Under the pieces are notes generated by a model. It was not told the DNA's origin and ran no database searches. It saw only the letters and a program-made list of their open reading frames with translations. A DNA stretch of 64,000 nucleotides, from positions 186,001 through 250,000 of the forward strand of contig NBAZ01000010.1 of the NCBI GenBank assembly GCA_002794735.1, written 5' to 3'. Source of the stretch: Pyrrhoderma lamaoense. Lineage: Eukaryota; Basidiomycota; Agaricomycetes; Hymenochaetales; Hymenochaetaceae. A program made the position numbers and the translations under genes. Shown here piece after piece: positions 25,085-36,400 of this stretch (its first letter is position 1; the number at the start of each line of letters is the position of its first letter).

Positions 25085-26040
25085 CCCCTCGCGCCGTTCT
25101 CATACAAGTTGTTCTTGCGGAAACTGTTGCTTACGTTGACGAAGTTCTTGTTCATGAGATTCTCTTTCCCTCCTCTCTTACGTTTCCTCTATCCGCCTCT
25201 TACATTGTTCCCCTTCTTTCATCCTACTCTCCTCTTTCCTCCGTATTTCCTCTTCCTCCCACCTCTTACACACTTTCTCTCCTCTTATCAATCCTCCCCC
25301 CTCTCCATCCTCCGTTCATTCTCTTCCTCCTTTCGTTTCAACTCCTCTTCGCGTTGAGCTAGCTCCCGATATTGTTTCTTGACTAGAGCTTCCTTTTCTT
25401 CAGCTCTCGTTCCTTCTCGAGACGCTCAAAGGCTTCTCGCTGTATCAATTCCCATTACCGCCGCTTTATCCTCTCTCCCTCCATCCACAGCTCCAACTGC
25501 CACTCCTTTATCCTCTCTTCCTCCACTCGTATCTCATCTTCCATCTTTCTCGGTTCATCTTGTGCCTTCTCCTCCCCAGCATATCGTTCAGCTTCTAACC
25601 TATCAGTCTCCGCTCTACAACGTTGAGCAGCAGCAAACTCTAACGCTCCAGTTCTTGAAACTTATGCATCAGCTCACCATCCTTCTTCCTGAGTTCTTTC
25701 TCTCTAGCATGAAGTTCAGCCTCCTTCTGCTGACGCAGCTCTGATTCATGTTACTGCTATTCATCAGAAGAATGCGAGCTTGTTCATCGAACTCCGTTTC
25801 ACGTTTAAGTGTATGTTCTTTGTGAAGCTCTTGTTGCCTTTCTTGTTCAGCCCGTTGCTCGATAAGGAGTTCCTCCTTCAGATTCTCCTCGAGTCGTTTC
25901 TTAGCTTCTACTTGCTCACTTTTTATTTTCACACTGTGTCTAGCTTCGTGTTTAATGCGTTCCATTAGCTTTCCAATTACTCCCTTTCGTTCTCTTTTCC
26001 TCTCTTTCTCCTGTGCTTTTTCTCTCTCTACAGACCCTTC
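25085..26040 (-). pseudogene. Decayed inverted copy of the giant coiled-coil gene
   Basis: The minus strand encodes a broken but obvious copy of the coiled coil of the gene at 16397-20948. It runs from SEQVEAKKRLEENLKEELLI and QRAEQERQQELHKEHTLKRE at the upper end to EQELRQRKQQFPQEQ near 25100. At nucleotide level the segment around 25820-25910 is nearly identical to the reverse complement of about 18750-18840, so the duplication is recent. The frame is repeatedly interrupted after ARILLMNSSNMNQS, and neither the Ser-rich tail nor the J-like domain follows. Non-functional fragment, placed between the parent gene and the intact derivative at 27392. Confidence 0.8.
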
Positions 26041-26062
26041 ATCATTGTCTCATCGGGATCCT

Positions 26063-26285
26063 CTACCTTATTCTCTTGGGACCCACCACCCAAGTCGGAT
26101 GACCCAGGAGTGAGATGTGTGTATAGATGCATATTTGCAATGGAAGGAGCTGCGGCCTTGATAGCTGTATAAAGGATGGGTATGGTAGAGTAAATCGATC
26201 CTGCATGATTAAAACGTAGGGTAGTCTGGTATGCCTTAAAAGATTGATGTGTTCCAGTAACACCAGACGTAAGACCTATAACCAC
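26063..26285 (-). other. Short unidentified reading frame, possibly an exon relic
   Basis: About 75 codons with well-mixed, globular-looking composition (THQSFKAYQTTLRFNHAG, SIYSTIPILYTAIKAAAP) directly upstream of the decayed coiled-coil copy. It does not look like random translation, but I do not recognise the family and see no start or splice context that completes it. Confidence 0.3.
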
Positions 26286-27391
26286 ACCGCAATGACGGCC
26301 AGATCTCTTGTTAACTATGCATGCTTGTGTAGTGCTAGAGAAAACACTGGTGCTATAACCCCTTCAGAATGGCATATTATCAAGGCCTTCAAATTACTTG
26401 GTAAACAAACAAAAATCTAAATGAGAAAATATGAGTCGGGTTCGATTATGCAACTTCATCGCTCCTTAGTTCTTTGTTCGCCGAGTCGAGCCTTCATTCC
26501 TTATAGTTTTTGCACACTCCGTTGAGCACCAGTAAACTCTTTTTGTCAGTAACCCGGTTTTTCATTTTTTAGAAAGAGTTCATATCCCCTTCTTAATCGT
26601 AATTGGGGTTCAGCTTCTTTTTGTTGATGTACTTTTGATTGTTGTTACAGCTGATCATTAAGCCGGTTGATAGCAATTCTTTGGTGAAATATTAGATAGG
26701 ATTCCTTCTCCGTTTTATTATTACATGTAATAACTCATAAAGTTCGGTTAACTTCATAAACCCTCCTCACGTGATATTACGTTGTTTACAAAGATTCTTG
26801 GATTGAGGGAACTCTCGGATCTACGTTTTCACAACTCTGTGATAAATTGGATTAAAAACATAACTTGATTTACTCTCTCAAGCATGCATACTTTCCTCCG
26901 ATGGATAGCAACCTCTGACGGACTTCTTGTGAAAATCCTCCCGAAACAACGAGAGGAAATCTGTGACGGGTAAATTTCAAGTTGCTGCTCGATGGACCAA
27001 AGTTTGATCCATGGGCGTAACGAAAGCTTGTCCAAATCATCAAGTCCTCTATACTGGCTCCATATCAAGGTAATCAAATGGTGTATATAGTATCGAAGAT
27101 GTTATAAAACGTTGGTATTTGGATAAATTGAGACTAGGTTCTCTTGCTTCACCCTTATGAGCGTGACGGTGAGGATCCCCTTAATATTTCTATGGACACT
27201 CATCTGATTTAAGCTGAAATATCATACAAAAAATCGCTTTATTCTGGCTTTGTAAAGTATTATTTCATAGTATAAACATGTAAATCTATTATCTTTCTTT
27301 TGTAGCTATTCATCTTCGGGGTATAACAGATGTATCATTTACAAACATGTACTGTTCGCTCAGTTTTATTGGGGGGAGCTATTGAGACGGA
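26286..27391. other. Intergenic region
   Basis: 3' side of the 581-codon coiled-coil ORF (minus strand). No gene recognised. A frame at 26829-27077 (minus) has no supporting features. Confidence 0.4.
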
Positions 27392-29137
27392 TTAGAAATC
27401 TTCATCAATCCATTTCTTCTGTTCTTCTCCTCTTCCTAGTTCCTCTACCACTCCTATGCGGCCTTCGCCCTCTCTTTCGAACCTTCCTTTCTCCACTGCC
27501 AATTCGTCAATCCTCTTTTTCTGTTTAACTTGGGTTTGTTCCTCTTTGTGTCTTTCGGCATTTTCTTCTTTTTTCTGTTCATCGAGAATGTAACTCTCAC
27601 AAGACGTCTGCTGTGTCCCATGTATAACTTGTTGCTTATCTTCTTTGTGCAACTTCTTGGCGTCGTTTTTTTCGCTCTGTGATTTTGTGTCGAGTTCAGA
27701 TTCGGGTTCGCCTAGTTCATTCGTCTTCTGTCCCTCAAGTCGAATCTTCTTCTTGTCTTGCTCTTTCATTCGTACATGCGCTTCTTTACCCTGATGAAAC
27801 TCCCATTGCCACTGATTTTCCCCCTCTTTATTCACCGCTACTTCGTACTTCCTCTTCTCCTGTTTGACCTGTGCTCTCTCTTCCGCAGCTTGTAATTCAG
27901 CTCCCACTTTATCGGCCTCCGTTCTACGACGTTGAGCAGCAGAAATTTCTTCTTGACGGCGCCCCAGTTCTTGAATCTTGCAGAAGAGTTCTTCTTCCTT
28001 CTTCCGTTGATTATAAAGCTCTCCTACGCACTGTTTCTCAAGTGACTCCTGTTGTCGCTCAGCCTCATTGGTACAAAAGCAAGCTAGTTGCCGTGCCTGT
28101 TCTTTCATTTCCGCTATTTCCTGCTGATGACGACAGAGCTCTTTATTTTTTATTACGAGCTCAGCTTCTTTTTGCTGGCGCACTTCCAATTCATGCTGCC
28201 ACTGTTCAACGAGCTTTCTAACGTGTTCAGTGAACTCCACCTCACGCTTGAGGGTATGTGCTTCATAGAGCTCCTGTTGTTTTTCTTGTTCAGCTCGCTG
28301 CTTAAGTAGGAGTTCCTCTTTCAAATTCTCTTCAAACAATTTCGCGGCTTTGGCTAGCTCATTCTGTAACTTGACATCGAGTTCGACCTCGCGATTACGG
28401 TACTGTGCAAAGAGCTCGTCCAACTCCTTCTCCTTCTGTACAAGAACTTGGCGCTGACACTCGATTCTTTTCCATTCTTCTTCGCGCGCCCTTTCACTCC
28501 TCTCCATATCCTTCAGCCTTTCCTTTTCAAGAGCGTTCTCCAAGTTTCTCTGTTCGGCTTGTACTAGCTCCTGCTCGGCACGCCTTTTAGATATTCTTTC
28601 TTGATTATACTCAAATTCTTGGATCTCGCGAAGGAGAATTTCATCTTGTTTACGTAGGGTATCAAGCTCTTCTTGGTGTTTTTTCTTAAGCAATGCCTGT
28701 AGATGCATAAGTTCAACATCTTTCCCACGAAGAGCAGCCAATTGTCGAGCTTGCTCCCCTATTTCATCTTTTTTGCGTTCAGCTTTACGCTTCATTTCCG
28801 CTATTTCCTGCTGATGAAGAGTCAACTCTTTTTTTGCAGCTTGTAGTTTGGCTTCTTTCTTCTGGAGTAGCTTGGATCCGTTTTGTCTTTGTTGATCGAG
28901 AATGAGAATTTGCTCAGTGAACAATGCTTCACACTGTAGAACCTGATCTCTGTACAATTTCTGCTGCCGTGCCCTCAGCGCTCGCTGTTCATCAAAGAGC
29001 TCTTCTTCCCCATTGATGCTCTCTTCAAGAGGTTTCTTTGTACTCTCTCCGTTATTCTGCCACTTTGCGTTGAGTGGCACTTCGAGTTTATCGTGGCCCA
29101 GCTCCATGTTCTTCTGCACAAGATCCTTCTCCTTCAT
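27392..29137 (-). CDS. Stand-alone coiled-coil protein derived from the giant coiled-coil gene
   Basis: 581 residues, uninterrupted. Almost entirely charged coiled coil (Glu, Lys, Arg, Gln). Residues about 220-440 align with the central rod of the gene at 16397: QKEKELDELFAQYRNREVEL, EENLKEELLLKQRAEQEKQQ, then CRHQQEIAEM, KKEEELFCKIQELGRRQEE and AAQRRRTEADK. Residues about 35-200 repeat the same pattern more weakly (LFDEQRALRARQQKLYRDQV, LTLHQQEIAEMKRKAERK, QARQLAALRGKDVELMHLQ), so the rod was duplicated inside this gene. It lacks the Ser-rich tail and J-like domain of the parent. Much more diverged than the 25-26 kb fragment, yet still open, which argues for selection or for low stop-codon density in GA-rich sequence. 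Start taken as the first Met; expression unknown. Confidence 0.6.
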   Translation of the reverse strand: MKEKDLVQKNMELGHDKLEVPLNAKWQNNGESTKKPLEESINGEEELFDEQRALRARQQKLYRDQVLQCEALFTEQILILDQQRQNGSKLLQKKEAKLQAAKKELTLHQQEIAEMKRKAERKKDEIGEQARQLAALRGKDVELMHLQALLKKKHQEELDTLRKQDEILLREIQEFEYNQERISKRRAEQELVQAEQRNLENALEKERLKDMERSERAREEEWKRIECQRQVLVQKEKELDELFAQYRNREVELDVKLQNELAKAAKLFEENLKEELLLKQRAEQEKQQELYEAHTLKREVEFTEHVRKLVEQWQHELEVRQQKEAELVIKNKELCRHQQEIAEMKEQARQLACFCTNEAERQQESLEKQCVGELYNQRKKEEELFCKIQELGRRQEEISAAQRRRTEADKVGAELQAAEERAQVKQEKRKYEVAVNKEGENQWQWEFHQGKEAHVRMKEQDKKKIRLEGQKTNELGEPESELDTKSQSEKNDAKKLHKEDKQQVIHGTQQTSCESYILDEQKKEENAERHKEEQTQVKQKKRIDELAVEKGRFEREGEGRIGVVEELGRGEEQKKWIDEDF

Positions 29138-29782
29138 CTCTCCTGTTCGGAATTATCAGCCCCCTCTTGTGATGTAGGATGGGAAGATAATGTCACCTAA
29201 CGAAGTGATTTCGAATATACTTAAAGCAAAGCTAGTAGTTATCAGGCCTAGTGTATGCGAATTTAGCTTTTGGTCAGCAGTTCATATTAGTATACGTATT
29301 ATAATTATTTGATAATCCTTCTTGTACTAGTGACGTACATACTAGTATAGTGCTCCATTATGATCACGACTGATTTGATAATACATAAGATGTATGATTA
29401 CGATAATAGATGCAATATACATTTGATACTTTCTGTAACTCATACATAGGTACTGCAAGTCACAAATTCAACGGATGGGTTAATCTCTCGGCTGCTTTAA
29501 GTGCTTATTCACCTGACTACCTCAATATCTGATTATCTAATAAACTCGTAGGCTATTTCTCCTTATACGTTCTTTCTGTCATAAATAAGCTTCCAACATT
29601 TTCCTCGGAAAATAAACATGAGGAAGCGGAAGAACTTAGAGTATGGAGAAACTCCAGACTATGAAATCGGACATATTCTGAATATCACACTCACGCTAAA
29701 GACCCGAGATAATCTCGCAGGCCATCCTCCGTATACGTATTTAAACCCCTTGTTCGTATATCCGTGATGCGTATCACAAGTC
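29138..29782. other. Divergent promoter region (coiled-coil ORF / AA9)
   Basis: Non-coding. 5' flank of the AA9 gene on the plus strand and of the coiled-coil ORF on the minus strand. Confidence 0.45.
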
Positions 29783-30788
29783 ATGAAGACATTTGATCTC
29801 TTCTCTTTTCTATCTGTTGTAGGGGTAGTAATGGCCCATACTATCTTCCAGGCATGGTAAACCTAAATATCACAGGATCTGTGTTTTTAACATCATTACA
29901 GGAGGTATATGTAAATGGAGTTGACCAGGGTCACCTTGTCGGGCTTCGAGACCCATCATACGACGGGGTGAGTGGGCCATAGAACCCTAAACTTATCGAC
30001 TCAATATAAATGGGCTACATCTCATACACCCCAGCCTATCACCGACGTCACATCTAATGATATCATTTGTAATGGTGGTCCCAACCCACTTGTTTATATC
30101 TCCGATGTGATTATCCCTGCTACGACAGGCTCCGAAATCACAACTGAATGGCACCATACCTTAACGAGTGCAGGCACAGGTGATCCAGCCGACCCTATTG
30201 ATTCTAGTCACAAAGGCCCAATCATAACGTATCTGTAAGCAGCCCATAATGTTATACAAAAGAACATTGATTAAGCGCTAACTCAGAGCTGCTGTCCCTA
30301 ATGCAACACAGAGTGATGTGACAGGTCTGAAATGGTTCAAAATCTACGAAGATGGTCTTTCCTCAGATGGTACTTGGGCCGTTGACCGGCTTATTGCGAA
30401 TCAAGGAAAAGTTACTTTTACTCTTCCTTCATGTATTCCTGATGGACAATATCTAATGCGTCACGAGATAATCGCTCTACACGCCGCATCAACTTACCCG
30501 GGAGCTCAATTCTACGTAAGAAACTTTACTTCCTAAAAGTACTGTGTTAGTAAAGTAGTCTATCTCAGATGGAATGCGCGCAGCTTAACGTTTCAGGCGG
30601 TGGAACTGCACAGCCTGAGACGGTCTCTTTCCCCGGAGTGTATGCAGGCTCGGACCCTGGTATTACTATTAATATATACCAACCTCTGACAGAGTACACG
30701 ATTCCTGGTGGGTATACTATTATCTACTTGTCTTTTGAGTTAGTAACAAACTTTTCTGCGATTAGGACCGTCTGTCTTCACTTGTTAA
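29783..30788 (+). CDS. AA9 lytic polysaccharide monooxygenase (formerly GH61), secreted
   Basis: Copper enzyme that oxidatively cleaves cellulose and related polysaccharides outside the cell. An 18-residue signal peptide ([18 protein letters not shown]) precedes the mature N-terminal His of HTIFQ, the first copper-brace ligand. Further family blocks: [53 protein letters not shown] with the second ligand His, [36 protein letters not shown] in its local form, and QFYMECAQL with the axial Tyr. Six exons. The last intron (GTATAC..TTAG) joins EYTIPG to GPSVFTC and the stop at 30786-30788. Intron 1 appears to use a GC donor (CCAG|GCATGG). Catalytic domain only, with no CBM1. It lies 375 bp upstream of the LINE insertion, which leaves it intact. 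Confidence 0.93.
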
Positions 30789-31162
30789 GTTGGTGCAATG
30801 TGGATGTATTTATACGCCTCAAGGCTTCCTTGTGTTATAGTGTAGTTTTATGCAGAAAACATTGTCGTATATTGGGACATGAAATACTACTTAAACGACA
30901 TGAACATAGAAGTAACTTAGCACGAGGATTAAATTTCTAATTATAGGTCTATATTTGTAGGGATAGCCACCAGGCACCCCTTGAGTGTGTTAATCCTTTA
31001 TAAACAAAAGACATATTTTGCACAAAGTGAGGAATAACATTCTCCTGGTATATAATCATCTCATCTCAACTTGGGATTATATAGCGTAAAATTGAGCACA
31101 GCGGGAAAATGTCAAGTTTGGAGGATAGGACACAGATCTGAATCTGTTTTTAAGCAGCATTC
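30789..31162. other. 3' flank of AA9 gene up to the LINE target site
   Basis: Non-coding DNA between the AA9 stop and the left target-site duplication. Confidence 0.5.
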
Positions 31163-31174
31163 ACGATATGATCC
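31163..31174. repeat. Left target-site duplication of the LINE
   Basis: ACGATATGATCC, repeated exactly at 37555-37566 after the poly-A tail. Confidence 0.85.
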
Positions 31175-31515
31175 CATCCGCGTCTTGTCTTCTTACCACC
31201 ACCATCTCCAAAATTCCCACGCTGCCAATACAACATTTTTCACCCATCCCCAGTGCTCACTGGCCTTGATCTCCACGCGGAGGGTCCAAGGCCTTCTCTG
31301 AGATATCAGAGTTTTAAGATCTTACTATAGTTTTATCCCAAGTATCTTTGATCTGTTAGAAAAACAAGTTTTTCCTTTTCTCCCACTGTGTTTTGGTGGA
31401 AACCACCTCTTTCCCTTTTCCCCTTCCCTCTTCCTTTCTTTTCTGTCTCTTTCTCTTCCCTTTCACCATCTTTCTCTTTCCTCTTCTTTCTCACTTGTCT
31501 TTCTGATCATATTTT

Positions 31516-33462
31516 ATGGAAAATACTAACACACAAACTTCTAACAAGAGGGGGGGGGAGGACCTCACTCCTCCTCACTCCCCATCTTTTATTCCCCATG
31601 TTTCATCTTCTCATCATCAGACTCCATTCCCATTTAATAGAGCCTCCCCGGGCTTATTTGGCCGTTCTCCCTCTATCCCTATTTCTGGCTGGTCTCAGGC
31701 ATCCAACCAGACTGTAGACTCTTCTCCTGATTATTCGGACTTACGCAAGCACTTTGACGTATTTACAACAGAATTCATTGCAGTCACTCGAGAAGCCCAA
31801 CACCCTGTCGACCCACATGATCTGCTCAACTGTGTGTATCGAGTTGCACAAAACTCCTTCGTCCTCTTGTCGAATGCAGCTATGAATGCCTTCCCAGAGA
31901 TTAGTTCTCAGGGACGGTATTTTTCCTGCCTCGCGGCTAACGCGTGCATGCAATACTTCTCTAATGCTGTCAATCTCCCGGTTTTCTCCGAAGAGCAAAC
32001 CCTAGACCTTCAACAAGGGATCATCCCAAAGTCTCGTGGCACACTTGTAGAAGAGGTGGCCAAGTCTGTTGAATCTTCCATTGCTAGCCGCCTTGACGGC
32101 CTCCAACAACTTATCCTAAACAATACTAATGCTATCAATAAAATCCAACTCAAATCCAATCAACCCACTGGCCTCAGCAACATCCCTGCTAATAACCAGC
32201 CTAGTAACTCGGTACCCCCTCTTAAGCACTCCAACCCTCCTACAACAACACCCACTTATGCAGCAGTTGCCAGCAAACCGGCTGACTTCAGCGAGGAGGA
32301 CTTCATGGAACAATGGCACAAAGTCCGGGCACAAAAGAAGAACTACAACCCTGTCACTTTTATCACGGAATACCAAAATGTTCGCAAACTGAAAGTCCCC
32401 CAAATGTCACAAATTCTTCTCATGGAAGATGCTCAAGTTACTCGGGCCCCTGGAGGCCAGGGCTTCCAATCCAAATCGTTCGATAAGCTTCGAGCAGAGA
32501 AAAAGCCCAAACTTAACATCATGAATGAACTCACCCGATTCGACGTAACTTTTGGTACAGCCGACATCCGAGAAAAGCTTGCATCAGATAACGGCCGTAT
32601 CATAAAGGCTATCAATGAAACTCTCTCCAAGTTCCCTTCGGCAGCAGGTATCCGTCTTCTGGCCACTCGCATCAACTTCAACTTCACTCTTGCCCTTTTT
32701 TTCACTAAAGACACTGACCAACGTTTGGTTAAGTCACACGAGAAAGCCATCTGTGGCCTCATCAACTCTCATTTAGCCATCCAAGTCACAAAATTCGAAT
32801 TCTTCAAACCCAACCTTATCTCCTTCATTCTTAACTACATCCCCACAATCAACTCTATCACCGCCAACCTTTACACTCCTGAAGAGCTTATGAAAGAATA
32901 TACTGAGTCTGGTAACGAAATAGAGCTGGCTCATGAGCCCCGCTGGCTAGTACACCCTGATCGCCTCAAAAAGGAGAATAAAATGAAAAGCTCCATTCTT
33001 CTCACTTTCCATGACCCCAAGCAAGACTTGAGCCCCCTTATAGAGGGAACCCCCTTCTATATGTTCGGAGGCATAGTCAGTGCCATGCGCACTAAAGCTA
33101 GACCCCCATTTAAACAATGCCGTAAGTGCTTCCGTTTAGGCCATGAGACTCGAGCATGCAAAGCCGAGAAAGGGTGTAGACTTTGCGCAATTACGGGGGT
33201 TACTAATAGCCATGCCCAACATTGCATTGTATGCCCGGAGCGCTCTCTAGAAGAGATGCAGAAACTATGTGACCATATCACGTGCGTTAATTGCTTAGAC
33301 CCACACCCAGCTGACTCCCCGGAGTGTCCCCTATGGGGAAAATATACTCTCCCTCCTGCCATGTGTGCTAAATTCTTATCCTTCCACTCCACTCGTCAAC
33401 TAGATGAGTACCGGAAAGTGGATGAAGTGATGTCAGTCCATGAAGATCATCATGAATCCTAA
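31516..33462 (+). CDS. LINE ORF1, Gag-like RNA-binding protein
   Basis: 648 residues. Low-complexity polar N-terminus, a helical middle and a C-terminal cysteine cluster. The first zinc knuckle is CRKCFRLGHETRAC (CX2CX4HX4C, Cys about residue 535). It is followed by CRLCAITG..H..C and by CVNCLDPHPADSPEC (CX2CX4HX6C). Known role in the family: forms the ribonucleoprotein with the element's RNA. It overlaps the start of ORF2 by 23 bases in another frame. The start ATG at 31516 directly follows the CT-rich leader. Confidence 0.9.
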   Translation: MENTNTQTSNKRGGEDLTPPHSPSFIPHVSSSHHQTPFPFNRASPGLFGRSPSIPISGWSQASNQTVDSSPDYSDLRKHFDVFTTEFIAVTREAQHPVDPHDLLNCVYRVAQNSFVLLSNAAMNAFPEISSQGRYFSCLAANACMQYFSNAVNLPVFSEEQTLDLQQGIIPKSRGTLVEEVAKSVESSIASRLDGLQQLILNNTNAINKIQLKSNQPTGLSNIPANNQPSNSVPPLKHSNPPTTTPTYAAVASKPADFSEEDFMEQWHKVRAQKKNYNPVTFITEYQNVRKLKVPQMSQILLMEDAQVTRAPGGQGFQSKSFDKLRAEKKPKLNIMNELTRFDVTFGTADIREKLASDNGRIIKAINETLSKFPSAAGIRLLATRINFNFTLALFFTKDTDQRLVKSHEKAICGLINSHLAIQVTKFEFFKPNLISFILNYIPTINSITANLYTPEELMKEYTESGNEIELAHEPRWLVHPDRLKKENKMKSSILLTFHDPKQDLSPLIEGTPFYMFGGIVSAMRTKARPPFKQCRKCFRLGHETRACKAEKGCRLCAITGVTNSHAQHCIVCPERSLEEMQKLCDHITCVNCLDPHPADSPECPLWGKYTLPPAMCAKFLSFHSTRQLDEYRKVDEVMSVHEDHHES

Positions 33463-36400
33463 ACCCTCAGTTATTTCCATCACGCAGGCTAATATTGCAA
33501 AAAATAACCTGCGTATGCACACCATTCTTAATTCTTTCAATTCAGATTTCATTCTCTTTCAAGAACCTCCTTTCTTTCAAATCCGCACCTTACCTTCCAT
33601 CGTCTCTGCAGTTGGCACCCAGATATGGGATACTGTCAAACACCCCCAATGGGACATTCTCACCCCAAGCTTCCACTCCCACTACTACCCCCGGGTGTGC
33701 ATTGCTGTTAACAAGCAGTTTACAGGCACCGTTGCAGTTAACCAATTCTTTTGCAGCCCAGATCTTATTTCTATTCAAATCTCTTTTCACAACTTAACTT
33801 TCTCTATTATCAATGCATACTTCTCCCCGGGGCAACCACCGATCTCAGCTTTTCATGAGCTGACTCAATGGGAACCCCCTAACTCCCCACTCTTCCTTTT
33901 TGGGGATTTTAACCTCACACACAACAACTGGTCCACTAGCCAACACAAGCAGTCACACCACTCTAACCAGTTTGCCAATTGGCTACAACTGAATCATTTC
34001 TCCTTGATAAACCCCCTTGACTCCGAGACACGACGAGACCCTGTCTCCAGAAAGCTCTCTTCTATTGATTTGTCCTTCGCCAACACAGATGCACGCGATC
34101 TTCTTTCGAATGCATCTTGGGATAAACAATTTATACCCTTTATCTCTTCTGATCATGCAACCATTTCTATTTCCCTCACTTTCCAAGCTCCACTGTTATC
34201 CAGCTCCACATCTTTCGATCCCTTTTTCTTTCAGTTCTCTTCAGAGGACCAAGCTTTGTTCTCCTCCATATTTAATGAACATTGGCCAAGTGTCACTTAT
34301 GCACACGTTTCATGTGTTCAAGACATTGAAACCAATGCCATCAACTTATTTAATGTATTTTCCCTTACTCACTCTGCTTTTCGTGCTAACAAAGAAAATG
34401 GGAGCAAACACAACTCCCGTAAAAAACGTACCTTCTCGAGATGGTGGGACAGTGAATGCAAAGACTTGCTCAAGGCAGTCCGTGCAGCCTCTGACCCGCT
34501 GGACAAGATACAACTCGGAAAAAAATTTAAAAGCTTACTAAAAGAAAAGAAATCAGCCTTTTTTATTTCCATTCTAGAGAATACCAAAACGGACAACCCC
34601 TGGGAAGTCCGCAAATGGGTAACCAAGCCCAGACGCAAACCTTTCCCCACCATCATCTTTAACAATTCTCCAGCCTCTACCCCTGACCTTTTATCTCAGG
34701 GATTCTTTTCCACCTTCTTTAACCCACCCTTAATCGGGCCCCCACAAGCTCCTCATTCTACCACTTCTCAACCTTCCTCATCATTCATTATTCCAGAGTC
34801 TGCTGTTACAGAAGCCCTGCGAACGACTTCAAACCTCTCCCAGCCTGGTCAGTCTCGCATTGGCTATTTACAAATCAAGTGGACCATTCCTACTATCCTC
34901 CCCTTCCTCACCTCACTATATAATGATTGTCTTGCCTGGTCATACCACCCGAAATGCTGGAAATCCAGCACAGTCGTCATGATTCCTAAACCGGGCAAAA
35001 CAAATATGGACCTACCCAGATCATATCGTCCAATCTGCCTTATTGAATGTTTCTCGAAAATCCTAGAAAAAATTGTTACTAAATTCTTATATTCCTTTTC
35101 CGCTCAACATCATATTATCCCCTGCTCTCAGTTTGCAGGTAAACCCATGTCCTCTACGATAGATACTGCTGTCACGCTAGATCACCTTGTCACTCGATCA
35201 TGGGCAGAAAAGCGCATCCCAGGTTTCCTCACACTTGATATTCAGGGTTTCTTTGACTCCATTGACCACCATATTCTTATCTCTTTACTCCTATATTATA
35301 AAATCCCCTCCTCAATTGTTTTTTGGATTCAATCCTTCCTCTCTTCTCGTTCAGTTCAATTCCGTTTTGACTCCTTCCAATCTACTCCCTTTCCCATTGG
35401 GGACATTGGGGTCCCTCAGGGCTCCCCACTCTCTCCCGTTCTATCTGTTCTTTTCACTTCTAAATTACTCAAACACCTCGAATCTTTCAATTCGTCCTTC
35501 CTATCCTACATCGATGATTTTGGAATTTTTTCTGATGGAGCCTCTTTTCACGAGCTAAACTCCAATCTCCAAAAAGCCTTCCTGGAGGTCACCGTTGAAC
35601 TCTCCACCCACAAACTCCGCATTGACCAAAAGAAAACTGAATTATTGTACTTTTACCGTGGTTCAGACCCCTACCCCTCACAACTTACACTCCTCAATAT
35701 TGACAAATCACCATTCATTGTTCCAAACACCGCAACCTTACGCTGGCTTGGATTCTATTTTGATCGAAAGCTGTCTTATAAGCAGCACGTCACCAATATG
35801 GCCAACAAAGGGGCGGGAGCAATTGGAGCTCTCAAATCCCTCGCTTCAACATGCAAAGGTCTCAGCTTTGAAGTACTTCGCCTACTCTATAAAACTTGCA
35901 TCGTCCCCATACTCACTTATGGATGTATCCTGTGGTGCAACCGTCGAGGCAATCTTTCTCTACATCGCTTACTCCAAAACACACAAAACCAGGGCATCCG
36001 TCTGGTGACAGGGTGCTTCAGAACGACCCCCATCCCCTTTATGCACAACGTCTCCTCTATTCCCCCTATTAGTACGATCACCTCTTCTTTATACAAGTCC
36101 TACACTCTTAGACTAGCCAACCTCCCTAAAACTTTCTTTCCACGCCTCTTGTCTATCAACAATGAAGGGCATATACCCTCAATTGCCTCGGACATGTTCG
36201 AAAAAATTAAACCCAACACGCAATCACTCGCTCTTTTCAAATTCTCTATTCTTGATCAACCCCTGGCAGCCAAATGGGGTTCGCGTTGCTCCATAACACC
36301 AATGTCGCCTCTCTCAAAAGAAGCCAAAACTCGCATTGCATCAACAGTGAACCAACTGCTTGTCGACATGAAATCAAACCAAATTTTCATATTCACAGAT

